NCBI RefSeq assembly: GCF_001509795.1
Contig: NZ_LLZN01000057.1
Span: forward strand, 25,475-89,474
Source: Streptomyces sp. NRRL WC-3605
GTDB lineage: Bacteria; Actinomycetota; Actinomycetes; Streptomycetales; Streptomycetaceae
Reading direction: 5' to 3'
DNA: 64,000 nucleotides
Shown: positions 42,739-54,014 of the stretch, piece by piece
Layout of the letters: every line of letters begins with the position of its first letter
Position numbering within the stretch: position 1 is the stretch's first letter
Program-made: the position numbers and the translations under genes
The notes under the pieces: generated by a model
What the model was told of the DNA's origin: nothing
What the model saw: only the letters and a program-made list of their open reading frames with translations
Database searches by the model: none

Positions 42739-43073
42739 GACTGACCGCTTTCTCGCACTCGCTCGTGTGGCTCGACACCGCCTCGGGCGGGCCGCTTCCG
42801 CGCCGTCCGAGGCGGCCTTCAGGATACGTGGGGACGTCCCCTTTCGAGTCCCCGTCACCTCTTCCGCCCGCGTCCACCTCCGTCCCCCGATTCACCCGGT
42901 ACCGCCCCGCCGACACGGGCCCGAGCGCCCGCCCGTCACCCTGATAGGTGAACCTTCCGGCTGCTCCGACCCGGGCTCCCGCTTCCTTGCCGCCGCCCCG
43001 GGCGACCCCGTACAAGATCAGCGAGCACGAAGTTACCGCCCGGTATGCGCCGGGCCCGCCGATCGGGGACTCG

Positions 43074-43667
43074 ATGAACAAGGTCATGACCAGGGCCGTC
43101 CAGCACCGCCCCGGCAGCCGTCCGCCGGCCCGCCGTGACACCCGCCGGCCCGCCGGCTCCCCGCCCCGCACACCGAGCGGCGGCACCTCCCGTACGACCT
43201 CCCCGGGCGCCCGGCCCCCAGGCTCCCCCGGCGCCACCCCGCCCCGGTCCCGCACCCGGCCCGCGGACAGCCGCCCGGCCACCGTCCCGAGCCGGGGAAC
43301 GGCCGGTACCGCGGGACCTCTCCCCCACCCGCGCCCCACCGACGTCTTCGCCGACCGCCTGCTCCTCGTCCTGAGCGGCCAGCGCCCCGTCCACTCGATG
43401 CTCCGCCACACCGCGGGCCGCGCCTACGACGACCTCGCCCACCTCGCCGAGCGCGGCCCGCTGCGCACCCGGGGCACCCGCCCGGTCGTCCGGGACCTCG
43501 GCTGGTTCGAGCCCCGCCCGGGTGCCGTCGAGGTCTTCGCCCGCATCGGCGCCGGCGACCAGCTCCGTGCGATGGCCTTCCGCCTGGAACAGGGCCCCGA
43601 CCTCCGCTGGCGCTGCACAGCGGTGGAACTGGGCGGTCCCCGCGCGCCGCGCGGCGAGGACGACTGA
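43074..43667 (+). CDS. Rv3235-family protein
   Basis: 197 residues. The first about 85 residues are a disordered Arg/Pro/Ser/Gly-rich tail; the conserved part (about 88-190) reads DVFADRLLLVLSGQRPVHSMLRHTAGRAYDDL, then GWFEPRPGAVEVFARIGAGDQLRAMAFRLE, the pattern of the mycobacterial Rv3235 family, whose gene is likewise close to secA. Function unknown; the compact fold resembles small adaptor domains. ATG at 43074 follows GGGGA at a good distance; a GTG at 42948 lacks a ribosome site. It converges on secA. Confidence 0.8.
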   Translation: MNKVMTRAVQHRPGSRPPARRDTRRPAGSPPRTPSGGTSRTTSPGARPPGSPGATPPRSRTRPADSRPATVPSRGTAGTAGPLPHPRPTDVFADRLLLVLSGQRPVHSMLRHTAGRAYDDLAHLAERGPLRTRGTRPVVRDLGWFEPRPGAVEVFARIGAGDQLRAMAFRLEQGPDLRWRCTAVELGGPRAPRGEDD

Positions 43668-43787
43668 GCGAAGGGGGCCGTGCGGCCGTGTGCAAGGGCG
43701 GTCAGGCGCCGCCCGGAGCGTGGCGAGCCCTGGCGTCACACCGGCGCCCCGCCGCCCGCCGTCCGGCCCGCCAGGCCCGCCACCCCG

Positions 43788-43828
43788 CCATGGCTGCCAT
43801 GGCGGCCATGGCTGCCATGGCGGCCACG
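43788..43828. repeat. 9-bp tandem repeat array of CCATGG units
   Basis: CCATGGCTG and CCATGGCGG alternate for four units (two exact copies of an 18-mer, 43788-43805 and 43806-43823), followed by a decaying CCACGG. Each unit contains the palindrome CCATGG. It lies between the Rv3235-like stop and the secA terminator. Confidence 0.9.
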
Positions 43829-43842
43829 GCCGCACACGGCGA

Positions 43843-43875
43843 AGGGCCGGGTCCTCCCGAAGGAGGCCCGGCCCT
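43843..43875. terminator. Terminator between the Rv3235-like gene and secA
   Basis: AGGGCCGGG and CCTCC pair with GGAGGCCCGGCCCT around a CGAA loop, a 14-pair stem with one bulged T. It lies 41 bases beyond the secA stop (- strand) and can also serve the + strand gene. Confidence 0.8.
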
Positions 43876-43916
43876 GCCGACCGCTGTGACCGTCGACGCG
43901 CCGACGCGCGTCCCGG

Positions 43917-46766
<2,850 letters not shown>

Positions 46767-47059
46767 GGGGGTTGGTCTCCTTGCCGGTCGGGCCTGGGAC
46801 GGTCGGTTTTCCTTCTGACTTGACTGAGCAACGGCCATCGTATGCGAGGACCCCGCCGCGTCGGGAGCCTGCCGGGGGCGCCGGGCCTCAGCTGCTTCAA
46901 ATCTCCGTCAAAGGGGACAACGGCCAGGGGTGCCGGATGGTGCCGCGTTCCGCCGACGAATTGTGCCGAACGCGGTCGCGCGCTCACTCACCGCGGCCGT
47001 GTCGCCGTTCGCCGCTCATCGGATGGCGCGCCCCGGGCGCCATTGAGGAGAATCGGCCG

Positions 47060-47641
47060 ATGGAACCCGTCACGCTCACCACCGGCCGCCTCCTGATGCG
47101 CACCGTCGGCCCGGGCGACTCCGACGCCGTGTACGAGGCGGCCCAGGATCCCGACATCCAGCGCTGGACCACCATCCCGTCCCCCTATCTACGCGAGCAC
47201 GCCCACAGCTTCACGCACGAGCTCGTCCCGGACGGCTGGCGCAGCGGCACGATGTTCACCTGGGGGCTGTTCCTCCCCCGCGACGGGGACCTGGCGGGCA
47301 TGATCGGCCTCACGATGCGTTCCATGAGCTCCGTCGAGATCGGCTACTGGGGCACCAAGCGGCATCGCGGCCGCGGCCATGTCACCGAGGCGGTGCTCGC
47401 CGCCTCCCGCTGGGCCTTCTCCGATCTGCGGGTGGACCGTGTCGAGTGGCGCGCCGAGGTGGGCAACGGGCCCTCCCGCGCGGTCGCCGAGCGCGCCGGT
47501 TTCACCGTCGAGGGCACCTTGCGCTCCGCCCTCATCCAACGGGGTGTGCGCCGCGACTGCTGGGTGGGTTCCCTGCTCCCGTCCGACCTGGGGCTGCCGT
47601 CCGCGGCCCCCTATCTGCCCGCGGGACGCCCGCCGTCGTAG
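47060..47641 (+). CDS. GNAT acetyltransferase (RimJ/RimL-like)
   Basis: 193 residues, one GNAT domain. It has the N-terminal TGRLLMRTVGPGDSDAVYE of the RimJ/RimL type, the acetyl-CoA loop GYWGTKRHRGRGHVTEAV (about 95-112) and the C-terminal NGPSRAVAERAGFTVEGTLR. It would acetylate an N-terminus or small amine; substrate unknown. GAGGAGAA precedes the ATG at 47060; frame openness further upstream crosses the secA promoter region. The DNA-glycosylase-like gene follows after 73 bases. Confidence 0.88.
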   Translation: MEPVTLTTGRLLMRTVGPGDSDAVYEAAQDPDIQRWTTIPSPYLREHAHSFTHELVPDGWRSGTMFTWGLFLPRDGDLAGMIGLTMRSMSSVEIGYWGTKRHRGRGHVTEAVLAASRWAFSDLRVDRVEWRAEVGNGPSRAVAERAGFTVEGTLRSALIQRGVRRDCWVGSLLPSDLGLPSAAPYLPAGRPPS

Positions 47642-47714
47642 ACCCGCCGTGCCCGTCCCGGGAGAAGTCCCAGCTCACGCCCGAGTGTCAGTGCCACGCC
47701 CTAAGGTGCGCACC

Positions 47715-48887
47715 ATGACGACCCCGCGCCCCACCCTCCACCTCTCGGCCGACGAGGCCCGTCGTATCGTCCTCCGCGCGCAGGGCTTCCTCGGCGCCCC
47801 CGACCGCCGGGGCGGTGTCCGCGGCGTCCTGCGGCACCTCGGCGCGGTCCAGCTCGACACCATCTCCGTACTGGCCCGCAGTCACGAACTCGTCCCGTAC
47901 GCACGCCTGGGCGCGGTCGGCCGCAAGACGGTCGAGGCGGCCTACTGGACCGACACACACGCCTTCGAATACTGGTCGCACGCCGCGTGCATCCTGCCCG
48001 TGGAGGAGTGGCCGCACTTCGCGTTCCGGCGCCGCGCCTACCGCGCCCGCCCGCACTGGAACCACGAGCTCCCCGAGGGCGCCTACGACCAGGTGATCAA
48101 GCAGCTCCGCGCCGAGGGCCCGCTGACCGCGACCGAGCTGGGCGGTGCCAAGCGCACCAGCGAGTGGTGGGACTGGTCGGGCGCGAAGGTCGCCGTCGAG
48201 CGCGCCCTGATGTACGGCGAGGTGGTCTGCGTCGAGCGCCGCGGCTGGAAGCGCCTGTACGACCTGGCCGAGCGCGCCATCCCCGCGTCCCTCCTCCACG
48301 ACGACCTGGACGACGCCGAATGCCTGCGGCGCCTCGTCGGCCTGGCGGGTCAGGCGCTCGGGGTGGGCACCCGCGCGGACATCGCCGACTACCACCGTCT
48401 GAAGGGCGAGCAGGTCGACGCCGTGATCGCCGACTCGGGGCTGGTGCCGGTGACGGTGGAGGGCTGGGCCAAGCCGGCCTGGGCGGACCCGACGGCGCTC
48501 GGCACACCGCCGCGCGGCCGTCACCGTACGACGCTGCTGTCGCCGTTCGACTCGCTGATCTGGGAGCGGGCGCGCACGGAGCGGATCTTCGGCTTCACCC
48601 ACCGTCTGGAGGCGTACGTCCCCCGGCAGAAGCGCGTCCACGGGTACTTCGCCATGCCGGTCCTGGCCGGCGGCCGACTGGTCGGCCGGGTCGATCCGGC
48701 CCGGGAGGGCCGCACCCTGGTGGCGAAGCAGGTCTCGCTGGCCGGCCCGAAGGCGGTGCCGGCGGTGGCGCAGGCGCTGGCCGAGGCGGCGGGCTGGGTC
48801 GACTGCACGGACGCGCGGGTGGAGCGCGTCGACACCCCGGAGCTGCGCGAGCCGCTCGCCCGGGAGCTCGCCCGCCTGATGGCGTGA
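47715..48887 (+). CDS. YcaQ/AlkZ-family (HTH_42) DNA glycosylase
   Basis: 390 residues, tandem winged-helix family. The catalytic motif of this family, Q-hydrophobic-Q or Q-hydrophobic-D, is present as Gln46-Leu47-Asp48 (LGAVQLDTISVLARSHELVPYARL), the form seen in E. coli YcaQ (AlkX), an enzyme that unhooks DNA interstrand cross-links. Other conserved pieces: FEYWSHAACILP and LLSPFDSLIWERARTERIFGF. It probably protects against alkylating or cross-linking agents, including natural products. ATG at 47715. No self-resistance cluster is nearby, so this is likely the housekeeping paralogue. Confidence 0.88.
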   Translation: MTTPRPTLHLSADEARRIVLRAQGFLGAPDRRGGVRGVLRHLGAVQLDTISVLARSHELVPYARLGAVGRKTVEAAYWTDTHAFEYWSHAACILPVEEWPHFAFRRRAYRARPHWNHELPEGAYDQVIKQLRAEGPLTATELGGAKRTSEWWDWSGAKVAVERALMYGEVVCVERRGWKRLYDLAERAIPASLLHDDLDDAECLRRLVGLAGQALGVGTRADIADYHRLKGEQVDAVIADSGLVPVTVEGWAKPAWADPTALGTPPRGRHRTTLLSPFDSLIWERARTERIFGFTHRLEAYVPRQKRVHGYFAMPVLAGGRLVGRVDPAREGRTLVAKQVSLAGPKAVPAVAQALAEAAGWVDCTDARVERVDTPELREPLARELARLMA

Positions 48888-48911
48888 CCGGCGAGGCCGC
48901 CGCCCGGCCGG

Positions 48912-49658
48912 TCAGCGGATCTCGAGGATCTTCTCCCGCATCGCGTAGACCACGGCCTCCATCCGGGAGTGCAGCTGCAGCTTCTCCAGGATGTTGCGCA
49001 CGTGGTTCTTCACGGTGTTCTCCGAGATGAACAACTCCTTGGCGATGTCCCGGTTGTTCATCCCGGTGGCGACGAGCTTGAGCACCTCCAGCTCGCGGTC
49101 GGTGAGGCGCGGCGCGGGCACGAGCCGGCGCTCGTCCGTCCGCTGGATCATCGACTTGAACTCGGTGAGCAGCTTCGACGCCATGGACGGGCTGATCTGG
49201 GACTGTCCGTCGGCCACGGCGCGGATGGCGGTGGCGACCTCGTCCGTGGAGATCTCCTTGAGGAGGTAGCCGGTCGCGCCCGCCTTGATGGCGTCGTAGA
49301 GGTCGGCCTCCTCGTCGCTGATCGTCAGCATGATGATCTTCGCGCTGGGGGCCACCTCCTTGATGGAGGTGCAGGCCTCGATGCCGCCTCGCCGGGGCAT
49401 GCGGACGTCCATCAGCACGATGTCGGGCAGCAGGTCGGCGGCCTTGTCGACGGCCTCGGCGCCGTCGCCCGCCTCTCCCACCACCTGGATGTCCTCCTCG
49501 GCGGCGAGCACGATCTCCAGCCCACGGCGGAACAGGGCGTGGTCGTCCACGACGAGGACTCTGATCGGCTCCTTGCGCGGAGAGCCCGCGTCCGGGCCCG
49601 CGCCGACGACATCACCGTCGGCGTCCTCGTCCCGCATCGGTCCGAAGCTGTCCGTCAT
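48912..49658 (-). CDS. Orphan NarL/LuxR-type response regulator
   Basis: 248 residues. Receiver domain (about 30-155): VDDH (38-41), phospho-acceptor Asp84 in VLMDVRMP, and the conserved lysine in YLLKE (134). Output LuxR helix-turn-helix (about 183-245): LTDRELEVLKLVATGMNNRDIAKELFISENTVKNHV, split here at its natural turn. No sensor kinase gene is adjacent, so it is an orphan regulator. The position beside hpf and secA matches, from memory, the S. coelicolor orphan regulator called OrrA; I leave the symbol blank. Start ATG 49658 after GGGGGAGG. Confidence 0.9.
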   Translation of the reverse strand: MTDSFGPMRDEDADGDVVGAGPDAGSPRKEPIRVLVVDDHALFRRGLEIVLAAEEDIQVVGEAGDGAEAVDKAADLLPDIVLMDVRMPRRGGIEACTSIKEVAPSAKIIMLTISDEEADLYDAIKAGATGYLLKEISTDEVATAIRAVADGQSQISPSMASKLLTEFKSMIQRTDERRLVPAPRLTDRELEVLKLVATGMNNRDIAKELFISENTVKNHVRNILEKLQLHSRMEAVVYAMREKILEIR

Positions 49659-49796
49659 GGTTCCTCCCCCTGAGGCTGTGGCTGGTCGCATGCCATCGCC
49701 AACCCAAGGCAGTGGCCCATCGGTTGGGCCGTCCGGTCATGATTCCATGCCTGGCCGACAGTGCGGTGACGTGCGGGGCGCGAAGTGGTCGCACAC

Positions 49797-49835
49797 CGGT
49801 GCCCCTGGGGGCGCACACGCGCTCCAGGGGCACCG
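49797..49835 (-). terminator. Terminator of hpf
   Basis: A 12-bp perfect stem, CGGTGCCCCTGG (49797-49808) with its complement (49824-49835), and an inner partly paired loop. It starts 22 bases after the hpf stop. Confidence 0.8.
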
Positions 49836-49856
49836 CTCAGCCGTCGGCCGGGTGGG

Positions 49857-50549
49857 TCAGCCGCCCAGCGTGCCACCGGCCGCTGGTGCTTGCGCCTCGG
49901 TGACCATCGGGTCCGTGCTCAGGTGGATGACGCCGTAGTCGTAGGCGTGGCGCCGGTAGACGACGCTCGGTTCCTTCGTCTCGGAGTCGACGAACAGGTA
50001 GAAGTCGTGCCCGACCAGCTCCATCTCGTAGAGGGCCTGGTCGAGGGTCATCGGGGAGGCGACGTGGGTCTTCTCGCGCACGACGAGCGGGCCTTCGCCC
50101 TTCACCTCGAGCGAGCCGATCTTCTTGGTGGGAATCGCGTCCGGCTCTTCGGTCTCGAAGGTCTGCCCGTTGCCGTTCAGCGTCGCGGCACCGGGGACGT
50201 GGTCGGGCACCTCGGCCGCTGTGATCCGGCGTGCGCCCCGGCGCGAGAACCGCTTGTCGTGCTGCTTGCGCAGCCGGGCGTCCAGCTTCTCCGCCGCGAG
50301 GTCGAGCGCCGCGTACGGGTCGCTGGCCGCGGCCTCCGCCCGGATCACCGGACCGCGGGAACGCAGGGTGATCTCCACCCGGTCGCAGCGGTCGGCCTGT
50401 CGCGGGTTGGGCTCCTTGGACACCTCGACGTCGAGGCTGATCACCTTGGCATCGAGCCTCTGGATCTTCTCCAGCTTCAGCTTCTCGGCCACGTGCTTGC
50501 GGAACCGCTCGGGCACCTCGGTCTTGCGGCCCTTGACGACGATGTCCAC
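49857..50549 (-). CDS. hpf: Long-form ribosome hibernation promoting factor
   Basis: 230 residues. The N-terminal S30AE domain (about 1-105: VDIVVKGRKTEVPERFRKHV and the RVEITLRSRGPVIRAEAAASDPYAALDLAAEKL region) binds the decoding centre of the 30S subunit. A linker follows, then the C-terminal domain (about 170-220: MTLDQALYEMELVGHDFYLFVDSET) that dimerises to form 100S ribosomes. It acts in stationary phase and stress. GTG at 50549 with GGAG six bases before; the open frame further upstream has no family character. Adjacent to the orphan regulator gene but ended by its own terminator. Confidence 0.94.
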   Translation of the reverse strand: MDIVVKGRKTEVPERFRKHVAEKLKLEKIQRLDAKVISLDVEVSKEPNPRQADRCDRVEITLRSRGPVIRAEAAASDPYAALDLAAEKLDARLRKQHDKRFSRRGARRITAAEVPDHVPGAATLNGNGQTFETEEPDAIPTKKIGSLEVKGEGPLVVREKTHVASPMTLDQALYEMELVGHDFYLFVDSETKEPSVVYRRHAYDYGVIHLSTDPMVTEAQAPAAGGTLGG

Positions 50550-50864
50550 GCAGAACTCCGTTCCCGGATCGCTCCGCTCCGACGGCGGAGCATCTCCCTT
50601 TTGCACCAGGCTCCGGTAGGCCCCGGAACCTCGGACTCGGCGACTTCCACCTCCTCCTCCCCCATGGGCAAGATCTCCACCCCACGGCCGGGGGCGATGG
50701 TTCAAAACCCGCGGCACGGCATTCGGATACTGCGGGGATGGCCTGCGCCTTTCCCTCACAACCGAACATATCTCGCCCGGAGGGATGTCGTCACCCTCTA
50801 CTGGCGTGTACCTCCGTTCAGGTGAATTGATCCTCTCGTCACCTGCAACGATGCAACTTCCCTG
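50550..50864. other. Intergenic region between comFC and hpf
   Basis: 315 bases, both neighbours on the minus strand. A small inverted repeat CAGGTGA (50819-50825) with TCACCTG (50839-50845), 13-base loop, may end comFC transcription; it is weak. The rest must hold the hpf promoter and leader; I see no unambiguous -10/-35 pair. Confidence 0.4.
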
Positions 50865-51851
50865 TCAGTTCCGGTTTATTTCGAAAGAATCAGGGGCGGC
50901 GGCGACCACGGCCGCGCGGATCGTGGAACCGGCCCGTCCGCGGCCGTCGATTCCCGGCGTGCCTCGTGTTCGCCGCACCGCATCCTCCGTCCATCCGGCA
51001 CTGTCTTCCCCTCTGCCTTCCCGGCTTCCCACGCGATACACGGCCGTTGACGCGTCACCGGTCTCCCCGTTCCCCTCGTGCCCTCCTCCATACGCGCGCC
51101 AGCCCTCCCCCGTTCGGACGGAGCGGCCGCCGGCCGAGCGGAATCCCAGGTCGTCGCCCACCCGCCCGGCCCCCATGGCCTCCCGGACGGCGCGCGCCGA
51201 CTCCGCCAGGGACGCCCCCGTCGTCATCAGGTCGTCGACCAGCACCACGGTCCCGCCCCCGGCGAGCAGCCGCCCGCCGCCGGGGACGACGGAGAGCGCG
51301 CCCGCCAGATTGACCAGCCGCTGCCGGGAACTGAGCCCCGTCTGGTCGGCCACCCCGCGCGCCTGCCGCAGGACGGCGGCCACCCGTGCCGGCGTCCCGC
51401 CCCGCCGCAGCGCGCCCGCCGCCGCGAGCGCGATCCGCCGGGCCGGATCGTGGCCACGCGCCCGCACCGCCGCCCGCGCCGACGGGACAGGCACGAGCAG
51501 CACGGAGCCGTCCCCACCGGCGACGAGGGACGCCCCGGGGCCGTCGGCGTCCCCGCTGTCGCGCAGTCCCGCCCGCACGGCCCGCGCCAGCGACGCCCCG
51601 AGCGGTGCCGCCAGGGCCAGGGCGCCGCGTTCCTTGTGGGCCAGCAGCACGGCCCGCACCTCGTCCGTGTACCGGGCCGCCGCGTGCACCACGGGCAGCC
51701 CGGGCGGCTCCGGCTCCGGTCGCACCCGGCACGGCGCGGTCCCGGTCAGGACGGCACGGCACTCCGGGCAGAGCACCGTACGAGGCCTCCCACAGCCTCC
51801 GCACTCGGCCGGCAGCACCAGATCGGTGAGGTCCTGCCACCACCCCCGCAT
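50865..51851 (-). CDS. ComF/ComFC-family phosphoribosyltransferase-like protein
   Basis: 328 residues. N-terminal zinc ribbon (CGGCGRPRTVLCPECRA), then a phosphoribosyltransferase fold with the PRPP-binding loop VVLVDDLMTTGASL. ComFC is known from DNA uptake in competent bacteria; in Streptomyces the role is unclear. The length exceeds the usual about 240 residues: between the PRTase core and the final conserved VVAAAPDSFEINRN lies an extra low-complexity Gly/Arg stretch of about 60-80 residues. Start ATG 51851, giving MRGWWQDLTDLVLP. Two DnaA-box-like nonamers lie 42-64 bases upstream. Confidence 0.88.
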   Translation of the reverse strand: MRGWWQDLTDLVLPAECGGCGRPRTVLCPECRAVLTGTAPCRVRPEPEPPGLPVVHAAARYTDEVRAVLLAHKERGALALAAPLGASLARAVRAGLRDSGDADGPGASLVAGGDGSVLLVPVPSARAAVRARGHDPARRIALAAAGALRRGGTPARVAAVLRQARGVADQTGLSSRQRLVNLAGALSVVPGGGRLLAGGGTVVLVDDLMTTGASLAESARAVREAMGAGRVGDDLGFRSAGGRSVRTGEGWRAYGGGHEGNGETGDASTAVYRVGSREGRGEDSAGWTEDAVRRTRGTPGIDGRGRAGSTIRAAVVAAAPDSFEINRN

Positions 51852-51892
51852 GGCCTCCACTCTGCCAACGGACGGCACGGACCGGCCACCCC

Positions 51893-51915
51893 TGTGGATA
51901 ACCGCCTGTGGAAAA
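51893..51915 (-). promoter_or_regulatory. Pair of DnaA-box-like nonamers
   Basis: Minus-strand TTATCCACA (51901-51893, the E. coli consensus) and TTTTCCACA (51915-51907) lie 5 bases apart. They are upstream of comFC. Isolated DnaA boxes can titrate DnaA or regulate genes; which applies is not known. Confidence 0.5.
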
Positions 51916-52144
51916 GCAGGAGTCACTTCCGGAACCGGTTTCCCGCCGGCCGGACCGAATTCCGTTCACTCCCCACGGAATCGGAAATTGATCCGACACC
52001 CTCCGAGCACCCCCGAGCGCCCCGAGCACCTTTGAGGAAACAAGCGAGGCGCGCGCCCGCGAAAACCGGCCGAAGGCCGTACGCAATCCGTCCGGGGCGA
52101 AAGCGACCGCCCCGAACACAAAACCCGGTGCCGGGTCCCGCCCG

Positions 52145-52171
52145 GCGCCCGCCCGGAAACCGGACGGGCGC
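52145..52171 (-). terminator. Terminator of the mtrA-mtrB-lpqB operon
   Basis: A 12-position stem with one mismatch (52145-52156 with 52160-52171) and loop AAA, starting 7 bases beyond the lpqB stop. Confidence 0.8.
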
Positions 52172-52178
52172 TCACGGA

Positions 52179-54014
52179 TCAGCCCGGGTAGACCGGCGCC
52201 GTCCCGTCCGTGACGATCTTCTGCCACTGCGCCCCGGACGGCAGCCGTACGATCCCGTCCTCCGAGTACCCGACCAGCGGCAGCCGCGCGTCCTCGGACG
52301 CGGTGATCTCCTTGACGCCGCTGAGGGCGGCCGGCGCGGGCCCCTCCGGGGTGGAGCCGTCCACCTGCACGTACCGCATCGTCTGCACGCCGTCCTTCTC
52401 GCGGCCGACCACGACGAGCCGGCTGTCCCCGGCCCACGACATGGCCGTGACCTCCTCCAACTCGGGCGTCGCGGAGCGCAGTTCGTGCACGGAGACACCG
52501 GAGCCGTCGCCGGCCCCTCCGTCATCGCCTCGCTCGATCCGCCCGATGAGCAGGGAGGACTTCTCGCCGTCCTTCACGACGAGCGCGACACGGACACCGT
52601 CGGCGGCCACCCGGACCGACTCGATCCGGCCCTCGAGGCCCGGCGGGGTCTTCACCTCGACCGGGTCGTCCACGCCCTTCTTCAGCAGGAGCAGGCGCGG
52701 CTTGCCGGGGTCGCGGTCGGCCACCCACAGGTCGCCCTGCGCGTCCCAGCTGGGCGCCGACAGCCGCTTCCCGGCGGACGGACCCGCGCTGGTCAGCTCG
52801 GGCTCCCCGAGCGGGCCGCCCGACACCAGGGCCCCGACGTACAGGTTCTTGCCGTCGAGTCCGACCCCGGCGGCCATGTCCTCGTCGCGCGAGACGGCCG
52901 CCGACCCCAGCTGCACGTCCTCCCCGAGGGCGCCCGGCACCGGGGTCGGCTCGGTGTCGTCGGTCGCCGCCGCCAGCCGTACCAGCCGGTGCTTGTCGTT
53001 GAGGAAGTACAGGTAGTCGGCACGCTTCACCGAGCCCCGCACGGCGATGTCCTCGGCGTCCTCCGCGGTGAGGTGGCACAGCTGCCGGTCGCCCGCGCGC
53101 AGTTCGACCTCGTCCATCGTGGGAGTGAGGTTCTGGAGGGTGAACAGCAGCTGGGCGGCCATCTCCCGGCACTTGTCCACGCCCACCCGCGCCGCCTTGC
53201 CGTTCAGCGGCACCGTCAGCTTGTTCTGGTCGTCCGGTGTCAGCGACTCCGAGGCCCGCAGCGCCGTACCGGTCGGGAAGCTCGAACGGACCACCGGGTC
53301 GAGCCAGCGCGTGGGCCCGCGGAGCAGCGAGCGCACCGCCTCGGTCACCGGATCGACGTTCCTGCGCACGTAGACGGGGTCGGCGACGGCGGCCGTGTGC
53401 GGGGCCGTCCCGGCTCCGGTGCCCGTGGCGAAGTAGTAGCGGTCGACCGACAGGTAGTTGCGCTGGAAGTCCGACCGGCCCATGACGACCCCGCGCGGCG
53501 GCACGTCGATGCGCCACTGGCGGGTCTTCTTGTCCCGGGCGAGGTGCATGCTCTCGCGGTAGTCGCCGTCGGCGGGCGCGTACGACTGCTCCGCGTCCAC
53601 CGTGGCGACGCGCGTGCCGGTCAGCGTGTACGACAGGCTGTCCGTCTCCTCCCGGCTCAGCCGGTCGGGCTGGGCGCCGGGGCCGTCGGCGAGGACGGTC
53701 GTGGACCGCAGCGGGTGCCACTTGGCCGACGCCTGCGGGGTCAGGTACTTGCGGGCTATCTCGTAGTCAGGGTCGTCGCTGGTCAGCGCCTCAAGGAAGC
53801 CCGTGACGATCTCCGAGTACGACGCGTCCTCGTGCGGCGGAACGGCGAAGACCCGCACCTGCGCTTCCTGCCGGGGCGTGGACTCCACGCCACGCAGATC
53901 ACCGCTGTCGGGCATCGATGCGCACCCGGCCAGCAGGACGGCTCCGCAGGCCGCGAAGGCCGCCGCGCGCCCCGGTCCGTGCCGCCGGGCGGCCCGCTTG
54001 CGGTCAGCGCCCAC
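52179..54014 (-). CDS. lpqB: Lipoprotein LpqB, MtrB partner
   Basis: 611 residues. Signal peptide with lipobox LLAGC (Cys near residue 30), then a GerMN-type domain (about 215-320: DPVTEAVRSLLRGPTRWLDPVV) and a C-terminal beta-propeller-like part (about 330-610). In mycobacteria LpqB binds the extracytoplasmic domain of MtrB and tunes MtrA phosphorylation. GTG at 54014 overlaps the end of mtrB by 11 bases, so the three genes are one unit: mtrA, mtrB, lpqB. Length and order are typical of Actinobacteria. Confidence 0.95.
   Translation of the reverse strand: MGADRKRAARRHGPGRAAAFAACGAVLLAGCASMPDSGDLRGVESTPRQEAQVRVFAVPPHEDASYSEIVTGFLEALTSDDPDYEIARKYLTPQASAKWHPLRSTTVLADGPGAQPDRLSREETDSLSYTLTGTRVATVDAEQSYAPADGDYRESMHLARDKKTRQWRIDVPPRGVVMGRSDFQRNYLSVDRYYFATGTGAGTAPHTAAVADPVYVRRNVDPVTEAVRSLLRGPTRWLDPVVRSSFPTGTALRASESLTPDDQNKLTVPLNGKAARVGVDKCREMAAQLLFTLQNLTPTMDEVELRAGDRQLCHLTAEDAEDIAVRGSVKRADYLYFLNDKHRLVRLAAATDDTEPTPVPGALGEDVQLGSAAVSRDEDMAAGVGLDGKNLYVGALVSGGPLGEPELTSAGPSAGKRLSAPSWDAQGDLWVADRDPGKPRLLLLKKGVDDPVEVKTPPGLEGRIESVRVAADGVRVALVVKDGEKSSLLIGRIERGDDGGAGDGSGVSVHELRSATPELEEVTAMSWAGDSRLVVVGREKDGVQTMRYVQVDGSTPEGPAPAALSGVKEITASEDARLPLVGYSEDGIVRLPSGAQWQKIVTDGTAPVYPG

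Larger units (their letters stand above)
51852..52178. other. Intergenic region between lpqB and comFC
   Basis: 327 bases. It contains two DnaA-box-like nonamers near 51893-51915, a moderately AT-richer stretch (51940-51990) probably holding the comFC promoter, and the mtrAB-lpqB terminator at 52145-52171. No gene is supported. Confidence 0.5.
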
